Source: Pseudomonas mandelii (lineage in GTDB: Bacteria > Pseudomonadota > Gammaproteobacteria > Pseudomonadales > Pseudomonadaceae). From it: a stretch of DNA of 64,000 nt. The DNA is taken from assembly GCF_006438925.1 (NCBI RefSeq), contig NZ_RCZA01000008.1, positions 249,126 to 313,125 of the forward strand, given 5' to 3'. This document shows, in pieces, positions 1 to 7,953 of the stretch; position 1 is the stretch's first letter; each line of letters starts with the position of its first letter. Under the pieces are notes generated by a model that was not told where the DNA came from, did not search any database, and saw nothing but the letters and a program-made list of their open reading frames with translations. The position numbers and the translations under genes are program-made.

Positions 1-1
1 C

Positions 2-676
2 AAACAGATGATCACCCAGCAAATCGACAGTGGAAACTGGCCGCCGCACTACCGCGTTCCGTCGGAAAGCGAGCTGGTCAACCAGCTGGGTTTCAGCCGC
101 ATGACCATCAACCGCGCCCTGCGCGAAATGACCGCCGACGGTCTGCTGGTGCGCATGCAGGGTGTCGGCACGTTCGTCGCCGAGCCGAAAAGTCAGTCCG
201 CGCTGTTTGAAGTCCACAACATCGCCGACGAAATCGCCTCCCGTGGCCATCGCCACACTTGCAAGGTCATCACCCTCGAAGAAGAGGCCGCCGGTTCCGA
301 GCGCGCACTGGCCCTGGACATGCGTGAAGGCCAGAAAGTCTTTCACTCGCTGATCGTGCATTTCGAAAATGATATCCCGGTGCAAATCGAAGACCGTTTC
401 GTCAACGCACTGGTGGCGCCGGACTACCTCAAGCAGGACTTCACCGTGCAAACGCCATACGCCTATCTGAACCAGGTCGCGCCGCTGACCGAAGGCGAAC
501 ACGTGGTCGAGGCGATTCTGGCCGAGGCCAGCGAATGCAAGTTGCTGCAGATTGAAAAGGGCGAGCCGTGCCTGCTGATTCGTCGCCGCACCTGGTCCGG
601 CCGTCAGCCAGTGACCGCCGCCCGTTTGATCCACCCCGGTTCCCGTCATCGTCTGGAAGGGCGCTTTCATAAATGA
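2..676 (+). CDS. hutC: Histidine utilisation repressor HutC (5' end missing)
   Basis: GntR-family repressor of histidine catabolism, expected to release its operators when it binds urocanate. The visible part begins inside the winged-helix domain: the reading frame stays open to the left edge (Lys-Gln before the first Met at 8), so the true start lies outside the window and about 15-25 residues are missing. The motif PSESELVNQLGFSRMTINRA with the following RMQGVGTFVAE wing is the classic GntR DNA-binding signature; residues from about 65 onward form the UTRA ligand-binding domain. It overlaps hutD by four bases (ATGA), so the two are translationally coupled. A matching HutC palindrome lies upstream of hutU at 1567-1580, which supports the assignment. 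Confidence 0.95.
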   Translation, partial: KQMITQQIDSGNWPPHYRVPSESELVNQLGFSRMTINRALREMTADGLLVRMQGVGTFVAEPKSQSALFEVHNIADEIASRGHRHTCKVITLEEEAAGSERALALDMREGQKVFHSLIVHFENDIPVQIEDRFVNALVAPDYLKQDFTVQTPYAYLNQVAPLTEGEHVVEAILAEASECKLLQIEKGEPCLLIRRRTWSGRQPVTAARLIHPGSRHRLEGRFHK

Positions 677-1242
677 GTGAAGTGAAGGTTTTACGAGCAA
701 AAGATTACCCGCGTATGCCATGGAAAAACGGCGGCGGCAGTACCGAAGAAATCACCCGTGATGCGGGCACCGGTCTTGAGGGTTTCGGCTGGCGCCTGTC
801 GATTGCCGATATCGGCGAGTCGGGCGGCTTCTCGACATTCGCCGGCTATGAGCGAGTGATCACTGTGCTGCAAGGCGACGGCATGACCTTGCGGGTTGAT
901 GGTCAGGACACTCGGCCATTGTTACCGCTGGACCCGTTTGCTTTCAGCGGCGAGAGCCAGGTTTCCTGCACATTGCTCGGTGGGCCGATCCGCGACTTCA
1001 ACCTGATTTATGCGCCGCAGCGTTATCGCGCGCGGTTGCAGTGGCTGGACGGCGAGCAGCGGTGTTTCAGCTCGGCAGGCACCGTGCTCGTATTTAGTGT
1101 CACCGACGAGCTTGAAGTGAAGGTCGGTAACAGTGCCTCACAACTGGGTCGCCATGATTGCCTGCAACTCGACGGTAACGTTGACCTGCTGGAAGTCTCC
1201 AGCAATGGCCCGTGCTGTGTGATCGAACTGACTGCACGCTGA
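673..1242 (+). CDS. hutD: HutD family protein
   Basis: 189-residue HutD (DUF886/PF05962) protein, a cupin-fold family found next to hut genes. The start ATG overlaps the hutC stop. Recognisable family features are the N-terminal MPWKNGGGSTEEI segment and the later FNLIYA strand. It has no signal peptide or membrane segment and should be cytosolic. The biochemical role is not certain; work in P. fluorescens SBW25 suggested that HutD limits hut expression, perhaps by binding urocanate or formylglutamate and setting an upper bound on flux. Linkage to hutC and hutU supports the name strongly but does not prove the mechanism. A REP hairpin follows directly and may end the hutC-hutD message. Confidence 0.93.
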   Translation: MSEVKVLRAKDYPRMPWKNGGGSTEEITRDAGTGLEGFGWRLSIADIGESGGFSTFAGYERVITVLQGDGMTLRVDGQDTRPLLPLDPFAFSGESQVSCTLLGGPIRDFNLIYAPQRYRARLQWLDGEQRCFSSAGTVLVFSVTDELEVKVGNSASQLGRHDCLQLDGNVDLLEVSSNGPCCVIELTAR

Positions 1243-1254
1243 TTCAAAATCCCC

Positions 1255-1357
1255 AAAAGATCGCAGCCTTCGGCAGCTCCTACAGTGATCGTGTTCGCCG
1301 CAAATGTTGCGGTTGGGCATCGAACCTGTAGGAGCTGCCGAAGGCTGCGATCTTTTT
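1255..1357. repeat. REP pair (REPIN-like), type AGGAGCTGCCGAAGGCTGCGATC
   Basis: Two inverted 30-nt arms (1255-1285 and 1326-1357), the left reading AAAAGATCGCAGCC...CTCCTACA and the right its reverse complement, separated by about 40 nt. It sits just after hutD and can fold as a large hairpin, so it may protect or end the hutCD mRNA. The same arm family recurs at 23276, 42413 and 44558. Confidence 0.9.
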
Positions 1358-1388
1358 GCTTTTCAACGTTCCCCAACGCGCACCACTT

Positions 1389-1434
1389 TGTTACCGAATG
1401 CCCCAGCGTGGCACAAAACCCCGATCAAGTAACA
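1389..1434. promoter_or_regulatory. Possible activator site: TGTTAC and GTAACA half-sites
   Basis: TGTTAC (1389-1394) and its reverse complement GTAACA (1429-1434) lie with centres exactly 40 bp apart, about 115 bp upstream of the sigma-54 promoter of hutU. This is where an enhancer-binding protein would sit. I recall TGTTAC/GTAACA as the CbrB half-site motif in Pseudomonas, and CbrAB controls hut genes. The spacing here is longer than the published spacing I remember, so the assignment is tentative. Confidence 0.35.
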
Positions 1435-1545
1435 GCTGCAACCCTCCTCGCAAAATCCCCCCAAAAAATTTCATCTTTGCCAAAACCCTTGATCCAGGCG
1501 CCTTCCAGCCCTTTCAAAACTTTTATTGAACACTCATCCAGCAAG

Positions 1546-1562
1546 TTGGCCGCTTGATTGCA
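1546..1562 (+). promoter_or_regulatory. Sigma-54 promoter of the hutU operon
   Basis: TTGGCCGCTTGATTGCA matches the -24/-12 consensus YTGGCACGrNNNTTGCW at both essential dinucleotides: GG and GC are separated by exactly 10 nt and TTGCA is perfect. The predicted transcription start near 1572 falls within the HutC palindrome. RpoN dependence of hutU is established in P. fluorescens SBW25. The rest of the 1243-1713 gap holds a REP pair, the half-sites at 1389-1434, the operator and the hutU leader. Confidence 0.8.
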
Positions 1563-1566
1563 TATG

Positions 1567-1580
1567 CTTGTATGTACAAG
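1567..1580. promoter_or_regulatory. HutC operator
   Basis: CTTGTATGTACAAG: two perfect 6-nt inverted arms (CTTGTA/TACAAG) around TG. This matches the operator described for the P. putida hut genes. It starts 5 nt after the -12 box of the sigma-54 promoter and covers the expected start site, so bound HutC should block open-complex formation or promoter escape. Confidence 0.85.
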
Positions 1581-1713
1581 TAAAGACGTATGCGTATGAG
1601 TCGATCGAGACTCCTCGCAACGTCCACTGATTCGCTTGTGTCGCTTTGACGCACACAGGCTGGCTTACCCACCGCCAGGGTTGGTTTGGATTGATCGCTG
1701 AGGAGTCTTTTTC

Positions 1714-3402
1714 GTGACTGACAATACCCAGAAACCTACTAAGTTTCGTGACGTTGAAATTCGTGCCGCTCGCGGTAACAAGCTGACCGCCAAGAGCTGG
1801 CTGACTGAAGCGCCGCTGCGCATGTTGATGAACAACCTCGACCCGGAAGTCGCCGAGAACCCTAAAGAACTGGTGGTTTACGGTGGTATCGGTCGTGCGG
1901 CGCGTAACTGGGAATGCTACGACAAGATCGTCGAAAGCCTGACCAACCTGAACGACGACGAGACCCTGCTGGTGCAATCCGGCAAGCCGGTCGGCGTGTT
2001 CAAGACCCACAGCAATGCCCCGCGCGTACTGATCGCCAACTCCAACCTGGTGCCACACTGGGCGAGCTGGGAGCACTTCAACGAACTCGACGCCAAAGGC
2101 CTGGCCATGTACGGCCAGATGACCGCCGGCAGCTGGATCTACATCGGCAGCCAGGGCATCGTTCAAGGCACCTACGAAACCTTCGTCGAGGCCGGTCGCC
2201 AACACTACAACGATGACCTCAAAGGTCGTTGGGTCCTGACCGCAGGCCTCGGCGGCATGGGCGGCGCTCAGCCTCTGGCCGCGACCCTGGCCGGTGCTTG
2301 CTCGCTGAACATCGAATGCCAACAAGTCAGCATCGATTTCCGTTTGAACAGCCGTTACGTCGATGAGCAAGCCACCGACCTCGACGACGCGCTGGCCCGC
2401 ATCGCCAAATACACCAAGGAAGGCAAAGCGATTTCCATCGCCCTGCTCGGTAACGCGGCGGAAATCCTGCCGGAACTGGTCAAGCGCGGCGTGCGCCCGG
2501 ACATGGTCACCGACCAGACCAGCGCCCACGACCCGCTCAACGGTTACCTGCCAGCCGGCTGGACCTGGGAAGAGTACCGCGCTCGCGCCAAGACCGAGCC
2601 AGCCGCTGTCGTCAAAGCCGCCAAGCAATCCATGGCCGTGCACGTTAAAGCGATGCTCGAATTCCAGAAAATGGGTATTCCGACCTTCGACTACGGTAAC
2701 AACATCCGTCAGATGGCCCAGGAAGAAGGCGTGGAAAACGCATTCGACTTCCCAGGCTTCGTACCCGCTTACATCCGTCCGCTGTTCTGCCGCGGCATCG
2801 GCCCGTTCCGTTGGGCTGCACTGTCGGGCGATCCGCAAGACATCTACAAAACCGACGCCAAAGTAAAAGAGCTGATCCCGGACGACGCGCACCTGCACAA
2901 CTGGCTGGACATGGCGCGCGAGCGCATCAGCTTCCAGGGTCTGCCGGCACGTATCTGCTGGGTGGGCCTGGGCCTGCGCGCCAAGCTCGGTCTGGCGTTC
3001 AACGAAATGGTGCGCAGCGGTGAATTGTCCGCGCCAATCGTGATCGGTCGTGACCATCTGGACTCCGGTTCGGTAGCCAGCCCGAACCGCGAAACCGAAT
3101 CCATGCAAGACGGTTCCGATGCCGTGTCCGACTGGCCACTGCTCAACGCTCTGCTCAACACCGCGAGCGGCGCGACCTGGGTTTCCCTGCACCACGGCGG
3201 CGGCGTCGGCATGGGCTTCTCCCAGCACTCGGGCATGGTGATTGTCTGCGACGGTACTGACGAAGCGGCCGAGCGTATCGCTCGCGTCCTGCACAACGAC
3301 CCGGCTACCGGTGTCATGCGTCACGCCGATGCGGGTTACCAGATCGCAATCGACTGCGCCAAGGAACAGGGTCTGAACCTGCCGATGATCACCGGTAAAT
3401 AA
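1714..3402 (+). CDS. hutU: Urocanate hydratase HutU
   Basis: 562-residue urocanase, the second step of histidine breakdown (urocanate to 4-imidazolone-5-propionate), NAD+-dependent and cytosolic. The start is GTG at 1714 with AGGAG at 1701-1705; no nearby ATG gives the family N-terminus. The NAD-binding glycine-rich loop GLGGMGGAQPLAATLAGA lies around residue 176, and the active-site cysteine segment LFCRGIGPFRWAALSGDP lies around residues 357-374. The length matches other bacterial urocanases. It is the first gene of the operon behind the sigma-54 promoter and HutC operator, so it should be induced by histidine or urocanate. Confidence 0.98.
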   Translation: MTDNTQKPTKFRDVEIRAARGNKLTAKSWLTEAPLRMLMNNLDPEVAENPKELVVYGGIGRAARNWECYDKIVESLTNLNDDETLLVQSGKPVGVFKTHSNAPRVLIANSNLVPHWASWEHFNELDAKGLAMYGQMTAGSWIYIGSQGIVQGTYETFVEAGRQHYNDDLKGRWVLTAGLGGMGGAQPLAATLAGACSLNIECQQVSIDFRLNSRYVDEQATDLDDALARIAKYTKEGKAISIALLGNAAEILPELVKRGVRPDMVTDQTSAHDPLNGYLPAGWTWEEYRARAKTEPAAVVKAAKQSMAVHVKAMLEFQKMGIPTFDYGNNIRQMAQEEGVENAFDFPGFVPAYIRPLFCRGIGPFRWAALSGDPQDIYKTDAKVKELIPDDAHLHNWLDMARERISFQGLPARICWVGLGLRAKLGLAFNEMVRSGELSAPIVIGRDHLDSGSVASPNRETESMQDGSDAVSDWPLLNALLNTASGATWVSLHHGGGVGMGFSQHSGMVIVCDGTDEAAERIARVLHNDPATGVMRHADAGYQIAIDCAKEQGLNLPMITGK

Positions 3403-3427
3403 AACGGGCCATGGCTTGATGCAAAAC

Positions 3428-3511
3428 CTGTAGGAGCTGCCGCAGTCTGCGATCTTTTGATCTTGATCATTGAAAAGATCGCAGCCTCGTTTCACTCGAC
3501 AGCTCCTACAG
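3428..3511. repeat. REP pair with non-matching arms
   Basis: The left arm (about 3428-3459) is the TGTAGGAGCTGCCGCAGTCTGCGATCTTTT type. The right arm (3473-3511) is the longer GATCGCAGCCTCGTTTCACTCGACAGCTCCTACAG type. Outer and inner ends pair but the middles differ, so the hairpin has an internal bulge. It lies in the 151-nt gap between hutU and the NCS1 transporter. Confidence 0.85.
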
Positions 3512-3553
3512 AGATCTAACCAACACCGAATAACAATCCACAGAGGTTGAATC

Positions 3554-5026
3554 ATGGCTGTTAACAGCGATCGTGCAGGCAGTAAACCGTTGATCGAGAA
3601 ACGTTCGATCGACTACATCCCGGAAGCGGAGAGACACGGTCGTCTGTTGAGCCAGTTCACCCTGTGGATGGGTGCCAACCTGCAAATCACCGCGATTGTC
3701 ACCGGGGCCCTGGCCGTGGTGCTGGGCGGTGACGTGTTCTGGTCGTTGATCGGTCTGTTGATCGGTCAACTGCTCGGCGGTGGCGTAATGGCGCTGCATG
3801 CGGCGCAAGGGCCCAAGCTTGGCCTGCCGCAGATGATTTCCAGCCGGGTACAGTTCGGCGTGTATGGCGCGGCCATCCCGATCGTGCTGGTCTGTCTGAT
3901 GTACCTCGGTTTCACCGCGACGGGCACTGTGCTTTCCGGCCAGGCGCTGGGCCAGTTGTTTGGCGTCAGCGACAGCGTCGGTATCCTCATCTTCGCCAGT
4001 GTCATCGTGCTGGTCACGGTGCTTGGTTATCGGGTGATTCATTTCATCGGCCGTGTCGCCAGCGTCATTGGCGTGATTGCCTTTGTTTACCTGTTCAGTC
4101 GTTTGATGAGCCAGACTGACGTTGGCGCACTCCTGCAAATCCGCCACTTCAGCTGGACCAGCTTCCTGCTCGCGGTGTCGCTCGCGGCGTCCTGGCAGAT
4201 CGCCTTCGGCCCCTACGTGGCTGACTATTCACGCTACCTGCCGAGCAAGACTTCCTCGGTGAAAACCTTTTTCGCCGCAGGCGCGGGTTCGGTCATTGGC
4301 GCACAGGTGGCGATGATCCTCGGCGTGCTTGCCGCCGCCTCGGCCAACGGGCAGTTCGCCGGCCACGAAGTGGCCTACATCGTGGGTCTGGGCGGTACCG
4401 GTGCCACCGCTGCGCTGCTGTACTTCAGCATCGCGTTCGGCAAGGTCACCATCTCCACGCTGAACTCCTACGGCAGCTTCATGTGCATTGCGACCGTCAT
4501 CAGCGGTTTCCGTGGTGACCTGCGGGTAACGCGCTTGCAGCGTCTGGTCTTCGTGCTGGTCATCGTCGGCACTGCGACCCTGATCGCGTTGCTCGGTCAG
4601 CACTCGTTCCTTGGTGCGTTCAAATCTTTCATCCTGTTCTTGCTGGCGTTCTTTACCCCATGGAGCGCGATCAACCTGGTGGACTACTACTGCATCACTC
4701 GCGAGCGCTATGACGTGCCGGCGCTGGCCGATCCGAACGGTCGCTACGGCCGTTGGAACCCTCTCGGTATCAGCGTTTATGTCTTCGGTGTGCTGGTGCA
4801 ACTGCCGTTCATCTCTACCAAGTTCTATACCGGTCCGCTGGTGGACGCTCTGGGTGGTGTGGATATTTCCTGGATCATCGGTCTGGTGCTTCCCGCAGCC
4901 CTGTATTACGTGTGCGCGAAAAAATGGCACAGCGCAGTACCCGATCACCTGATCCTGCCGGTCGAGCAGGACAGCGTTGTACAACCTAAAAATAGCGGGG
5001 CTGGTCGCGCTGCGGCGCAGGCCTGA
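3554..5026 (+). CDS. NCS1-family permease, probable urocanate transporter (HutTu)
   Basis: 490-residue member of the nucleobase:cation symporter-1 (CodB/cytosine permease) family, with about 12 hydrophobic segments and little soluble sequence apart from a short polar N-terminus (about 35 residues) and C-terminus. Start ATG 3554 has AGAGG upstream. Automatic annotation would usually call it a cytosine or purine permease, but its position between hutU and the HutX ABC importer points to a hut substrate. In SBW25 an NCS1 protein at this place was assigned as the urocanate-specific transporter HutTu, which is the likeliest role here. Substrate cannot be read from the sequence itself. Confidence 0.85.
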   Translation: MAVNSDRAGSKPLIEKRSIDYIPEAERHGRLLSQFTLWMGANLQITAIVTGALAVVLGGDVFWSLIGLLIGQLLGGGVMALHAAQGPKLGLPQMISSRVQFGVYGAAIPIVLVCLMYLGFTATGTVLSGQALGQLFGVSDSVGILIFASVIVLVTVLGYRVIHFIGRVASVIGVIAFVYLFSRLMSQTDVGALLQIRHFSWTSFLLAVSLAASWQIAFGPYVADYSRYLPSKTSSVKTFFAAGAGSVIGAQVAMILGVLAAASANGQFAGHEVAYIVGLGGTGATAALLYFSIAFGKVTISTLNSYGSFMCIATVISGFRGDLRVTRLQRLVFVLVIVGTATLIALLGQHSFLGAFKSFILFLLAFFTPWSAINLVDYYCITRERYDVPALADPNGRYGRWNPLGISVYVFGVLVQLPFISTKFYTGPLVDALGGVDISWIIGLVLPAALYYVCAKKWHSAVPDHLILPVEQDSVVQPKNSGAGRAAAQA

Positions 5027-5095
5027 TTGGACGTGGACAGGGCTGGATGCCTCTTGACTGCCGTAAGCCAACTCATGATTAGGAGCGTCACTACA

Positions 5096-6064
5096 ATGAA
5101 ATCGAACAAGACCCTGCTGACCACATTGCTTTCCATGGGCCTGCTGGCCAGTGCCGGCGCCACTCAGGCGGCTGGTTGGTGCGAGTCGGGTAAACCGGTG
5201 AAATTTGCCGGCCTGAACTGGGAAAGCGCCATGCTGCTGACCGACGTGCTGCAAGTCGTGTTGGAGAAAGGCTACGACTGCAAGACCGACAGCCTGCCGG
5301 GCAACTCCATCACCATGGAAAACGCCCTGAGCAGCAACGATATTCAAATCTTCGCCGAAGAGTGGGTTGGTCGTAGCGAAGTCTGGAACAAGGCCGAGAA
5401 GGCCGGCAAGGTTGTCGGTGTTGGCGCGCCTGTCGTGGGTGCTGTCGAAGGTTGGTACGTGCCGCGTTACGTGATCGAAGGCGACGCCAAGCGCAAGCTG
5501 GAGCCTAAAGCTCCGGACCTGAAAGCGATCGCCGATCTGGGTAAATACGCGGCAGTGTTCAAGGACGCCGAAGAACCAGCCAAGGGCCGTTTCTACAACT
5601 GCCCGGCCGGCTGGACCTGTGAACTCGACAACAGCGAAATGCTGAAAAGCTACGGCCTGGAAAGCACCTACACCAACTTCCGTCCGGGTACCGGCCCGGC
5701 GCTGGATGCCGCGGTGCTGTCGAGCTACAAGCGTGGCGAGCCGATCCTGTTCTACTACTGGTCGCCAACTCCGCTGATGGGCCAGGTCGATCTGGTCAAA
5801 CTCGATGAGAAACCAGGCGTGAACAAGCAAGTGACCATCAAGGTCGGCCTGTCCAAGACCTTCCACGAGCAAGCCCCGGAACTGGTGGCTGTGCTGGAAA
5901 AGGTCAACCTGCCAATCGACCTGCTCAACCAGAACCTCGGGCGCATGGCCAAAGAGCGGATCGAGTCACCAAAACTGGCGAAAATCTTCCTCAAGGAACA
6001 TCCTGAAGTCTGGCACGCGTGGGTGAGCGAAGACGCAGCCAAAAAGATCGACGCGGCCTTGTAG
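5096..6064 (+). CDS. hutX: ABC importer substrate-binding protein HutX
   Basis: 322-residue periplasmic binding protein of the OpuAC (glycine betaine/choline/histidine) family. The start is ATG 5096 with AGGAG at 5081-5085; the longer open frame upstream has no good start. The N-terminal MKSNKTLLTTLLSMGLLASAGATQAAG is a Sec signal peptide, probably cut after ...TQA. It is followed by the family motif VKFAGLNWESAML, DIQIFAEEWVGRSE, and a C-terminal IFLKEHPEVWHAWV repeat-like end. It delivers substrate to HutW/HutV encoded next. Family relatives bind quaternary amines, but the hut context argues for histidine. Confidence 0.9.
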   Translation: MKSNKTLLTTLLSMGLLASAGATQAAGWCESGKPVKFAGLNWESAMLLTDVLQVVLEKGYDCKTDSLPGNSITMENALSSNDIQIFAEEWVGRSEVWNKAEKAGKVVGVGAPVVGAVEGWYVPRYVIEGDAKRKLEPKAPDLKAIADLGKYAAVFKDAEEPAKGRFYNCPAGWTCELDNSEMLKSYGLESTYTNFRPGTGPALDAAVLSSYKRGEPILFYYWSPTPLMGQVDLVKLDEKPGVNKQVTIKVGLSKTFHEQAPELVAVLEKVNLPIDLLNQNLGRMAKERIESPKLAKIFLKEHPEVWHAWVSEDAAKKIDAAL

Positions 6065-6134
6065 GTTGAGCCTCTCCGTCTGCCCTGAGCGGCAGTCGGA
6101 TGCTTGATCGCAACCCCTTGATTGAGAGTCTCTT

Positions 6135-6986
6135 ATGTTTCCCGAAAGCTTTACTTTTTCCATCGCCGACTGGGTCAACAGTTGGGTCGATTCGCTGGTC
6201 ACCAACTACGGCGACGTGTTCCGGCACATCTCCGACACTCTGTTGTGGGCCATCGTCAATCTTGAAGGGCTGCTGCGTGCGGCGCCCTGGTGGCTGATGC
6301 TGGCGATCGTGGCGGGCGTTGCCTGGCACGCGACCCGCAAAGTCGTGACCACCGCCGTGATCGTAGGCTTGTTGTTCCTGGTGGGCGCGGTCGGCCTCTG
6401 GGACAAGCTGATGCAGACCCTGGCGTTGATGATGGTGGCGACCATCATTTCGGTGATGATCGGCATTCCGCTGGGCATTCTTTCGGCGCGCAGCAATCGC
6501 CTGCGTTCGATATTGATGCCGCTGCTGGACATCATGCAGACCATGCCGAGTTTCGTGTACCTGATCCCGGTGCTGATGCTGTTCGGCCTGGGCAAGGTCC
6601 CGGCGATTTTCGCCACCGTGATCTACGCTGCACCACCGCTGATCCGCCTGACTGATCTGGGCATTCGCCAGGTCGACGGCGAAGTGATGGAAGCGATCAA
6701 CGCCTTCGGTGCCAACCGCTGGCAGCAACTGTTTGGCGTGCAACTGCCGCTGGCCCTGCCGAGCATCATGGCCGGGATTAACCAGACCACCATGATGGCC
6801 CTGTCGATGGTCGTGATTGCCTCGATGATCGGTGCCCGTGGCTTGGGCGAAGACGTGTTGGTGGGGATTCAGACCCTCAACGTTGGACGTGGTCTTGAGG
6901 CGGGTCTGGCGATCGTGATTCTGGCAGTGGTTATCGACCGTATTACTCAGGCGTATGGTCGGCCACGGCATGAGGTGAGCAAATGA
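6135..6986 (+). CDS. hutW: ABC importer permease HutW
   Basis: 283-residue inner-membrane permease of the ProW/OpuAB type. It has several transmembrane segments between residues 50 and 270 and the EAA-loop region DGEVMEAINAFGANRWQQLFGVQLPLALPSI (split here as DGEVMEAINAFGANR and the following LPLALPSIMAGINQ), which docks to the ATPase. The start is ATG 6135. It overlaps hutV by four bases (ATGA). With HutX and HutV it forms a complete histidine-type importer. Family relatives move betaine or choline, so specificity is inferred from context. Confidence 0.92.
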   Translation: MFPESFTFSIADWVNSWVDSLVTNYGDVFRHISDTLLWAIVNLEGLLRAAPWWLMLAIVAGVAWHATRKVVTTAVIVGLLFLVGAVGLWDKLMQTLALMMVATIISVMIGIPLGILSARSNRLRSILMPLLDIMQTMPSFVYLIPVLMLFGLGKVPAIFATVIYAAPPLIRLTDLGIRQVDGEVMEAINAFGANRWQQLFGVQLPLALPSIMAGINQTTMMALSMVVIASMIGARGLGEDVLVGIQTLNVGRGLEAGLAIVILAVVIDRITQAYGRPRHEVSK

Positions 6987-7813
6987 ACAACGAAGCCATC
7001 AGCAAGATCGAAGTCAAAAACGTCTTCAAGATTTTCGGCAACCGTTCCAAGGATGCGCTGGCCATGATTGGTCAGGGCAAAACCAAAGATCAGGTACTGT
7101 CCGAAACCGGCTGTGTGGTCGGCGTGAACGACTTGTCTCTGAGCATCGGCACCGGCGAGATCTTCGTGATCATGGGCCTGTCAGGTTCCGGCAAATCGAC
7201 CCTGGTGCGCCACTTCAACCGCCTGATCGACCCGACCAGCGGCGCGATCCTGGTAGACGGCGTGGACATCCTGCAATACGACATGGAAGCCCTGCGCGAA
7301 TTTCGCCGGCACAAGATCAGCATGGTGTTCCAGAGCTTCGGCCTGCTGCCGCACAAGACCGTGGTGGATAACGTCGCTTACGGCCTGAAAGTGCGTGGCG
7401 AGACCAAGCAAATGTGCTCCGAGCGCGCGCTGCACTGGATCAACACCGTGGGCCTCAAGGGCTACGAAAACAAATACCCGCATCAGCTCTCGGGCGGCAT
7501 GCGTCAGCGTGTGGGCCTGGCCCGCGCCTTGGCGGCGGACACCGACATCATCCTGATGGACGAAGCTTTCAGCGCCCTCGACCCGCTGATACGCGCCGAA
7601 ATGCAGGACCAGTTGCTGGAGCTGCAAAAGACCCTGCACAAGACCATCGTCTTCATCACCCACGACCTCGACGAGGCCGTGCGCATCGGCAACCGCATTG
7701 CGATTCTCAAGGATGGCCGCCTGATTCAGGTGGGTACGCCAAGAGAGATCCTGCATTCGCCGGCGGATGAGTATGTGGATCGGTTCGTCCAGCGTCGGGC
7801 GGCAGTGGTTTAA
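6983..7813 (+). CDS. hutV: ABC importer ATPase HutV
   Basis: 276-residue ATP-binding subunit of the quaternary amine/histidine importer family. Walker A GLSGSGKST is near residues 66-73, the Q-loop is MVFQSFGLLPHKT, the signature is LSGGMRQRVGLARAL, Walker B is DIILMDEAFSALDPL and the H-loop is FITHDLDEA. It lacks the C-terminal CBS domains of ProV/OpuA, consistent with its short length. The ATG overlaps the hutW stop. A REP pair follows, separating it from hutH1. Confidence 0.95.
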   Translation: MNNEAISKIEVKNVFKIFGNRSKDALAMIGQGKTKDQVLSETGCVVGVNDLSLSIGTGEIFVIMGLSGSGKSTLVRHFNRLIDPTSGAILVDGVDILQYDMEALREFRRHKISMVFQSFGLLPHKTVVDNVAYGLKVRGETKQMCSERALHWINTVGLKGYENKYPHQLSGGMRQRVGLARALAADTDIILMDEAFSALDPLIRAEMQDQLLELQKTLHKTIVFITHDLDEAVRIGNRIAILKDGRLIQVGTPREILHSPADEYVDRFVQRRAAVV

Positions 7814-7840
7814 AGGTTTGCGGTGGTTGTGCCGGCCTCT

Positions 7841-7903
7841 TCGCGAGCAGGCTCGCTCCCACAATTGGAATGCGTACCCTGTGGGAGCGAGCCTGCTCGC
7901 GAT
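7841..7903. repeat. REP pair, GTGGGAGCGAGCCTGCTCGCGA type
   Basis: Inverted arms TCGCGAGCAGGCTCGCTCCCAC (from 7841) and GTGGGAGCGAGCCTGCTCGCGA (to about 7903) with an 18-nt loop, between hutV and hutH1. Confidence 0.9.
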
Positions 7904-7953
7904 AGCGTCGGCAAAGCTGCATCAATATTCAAGTTGTACGCACGAGGTTGAAG

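Noticed and set aside
1403..1425. TGGCAC upstream of hutU as a -24 box
   Set aside because: No GC-containing -12 element at the required distance; the site at 1546-1562 fits far better.
1023..1557. Small ORFs spanning the hutD end and the REP pair
   Set aside because: They encode REP-derived peptides (CRSCRRLRSF) and overlap the promoter region; no support as genes.
1534..3555. 673-codon open frame on the minus strand opposite hutU
   Set aside because: It is the antisense shadow of a GC-rich gene; its translation is low-complexity His/Val/Gly-rich with no domain, and hutU is certain on the other strand.
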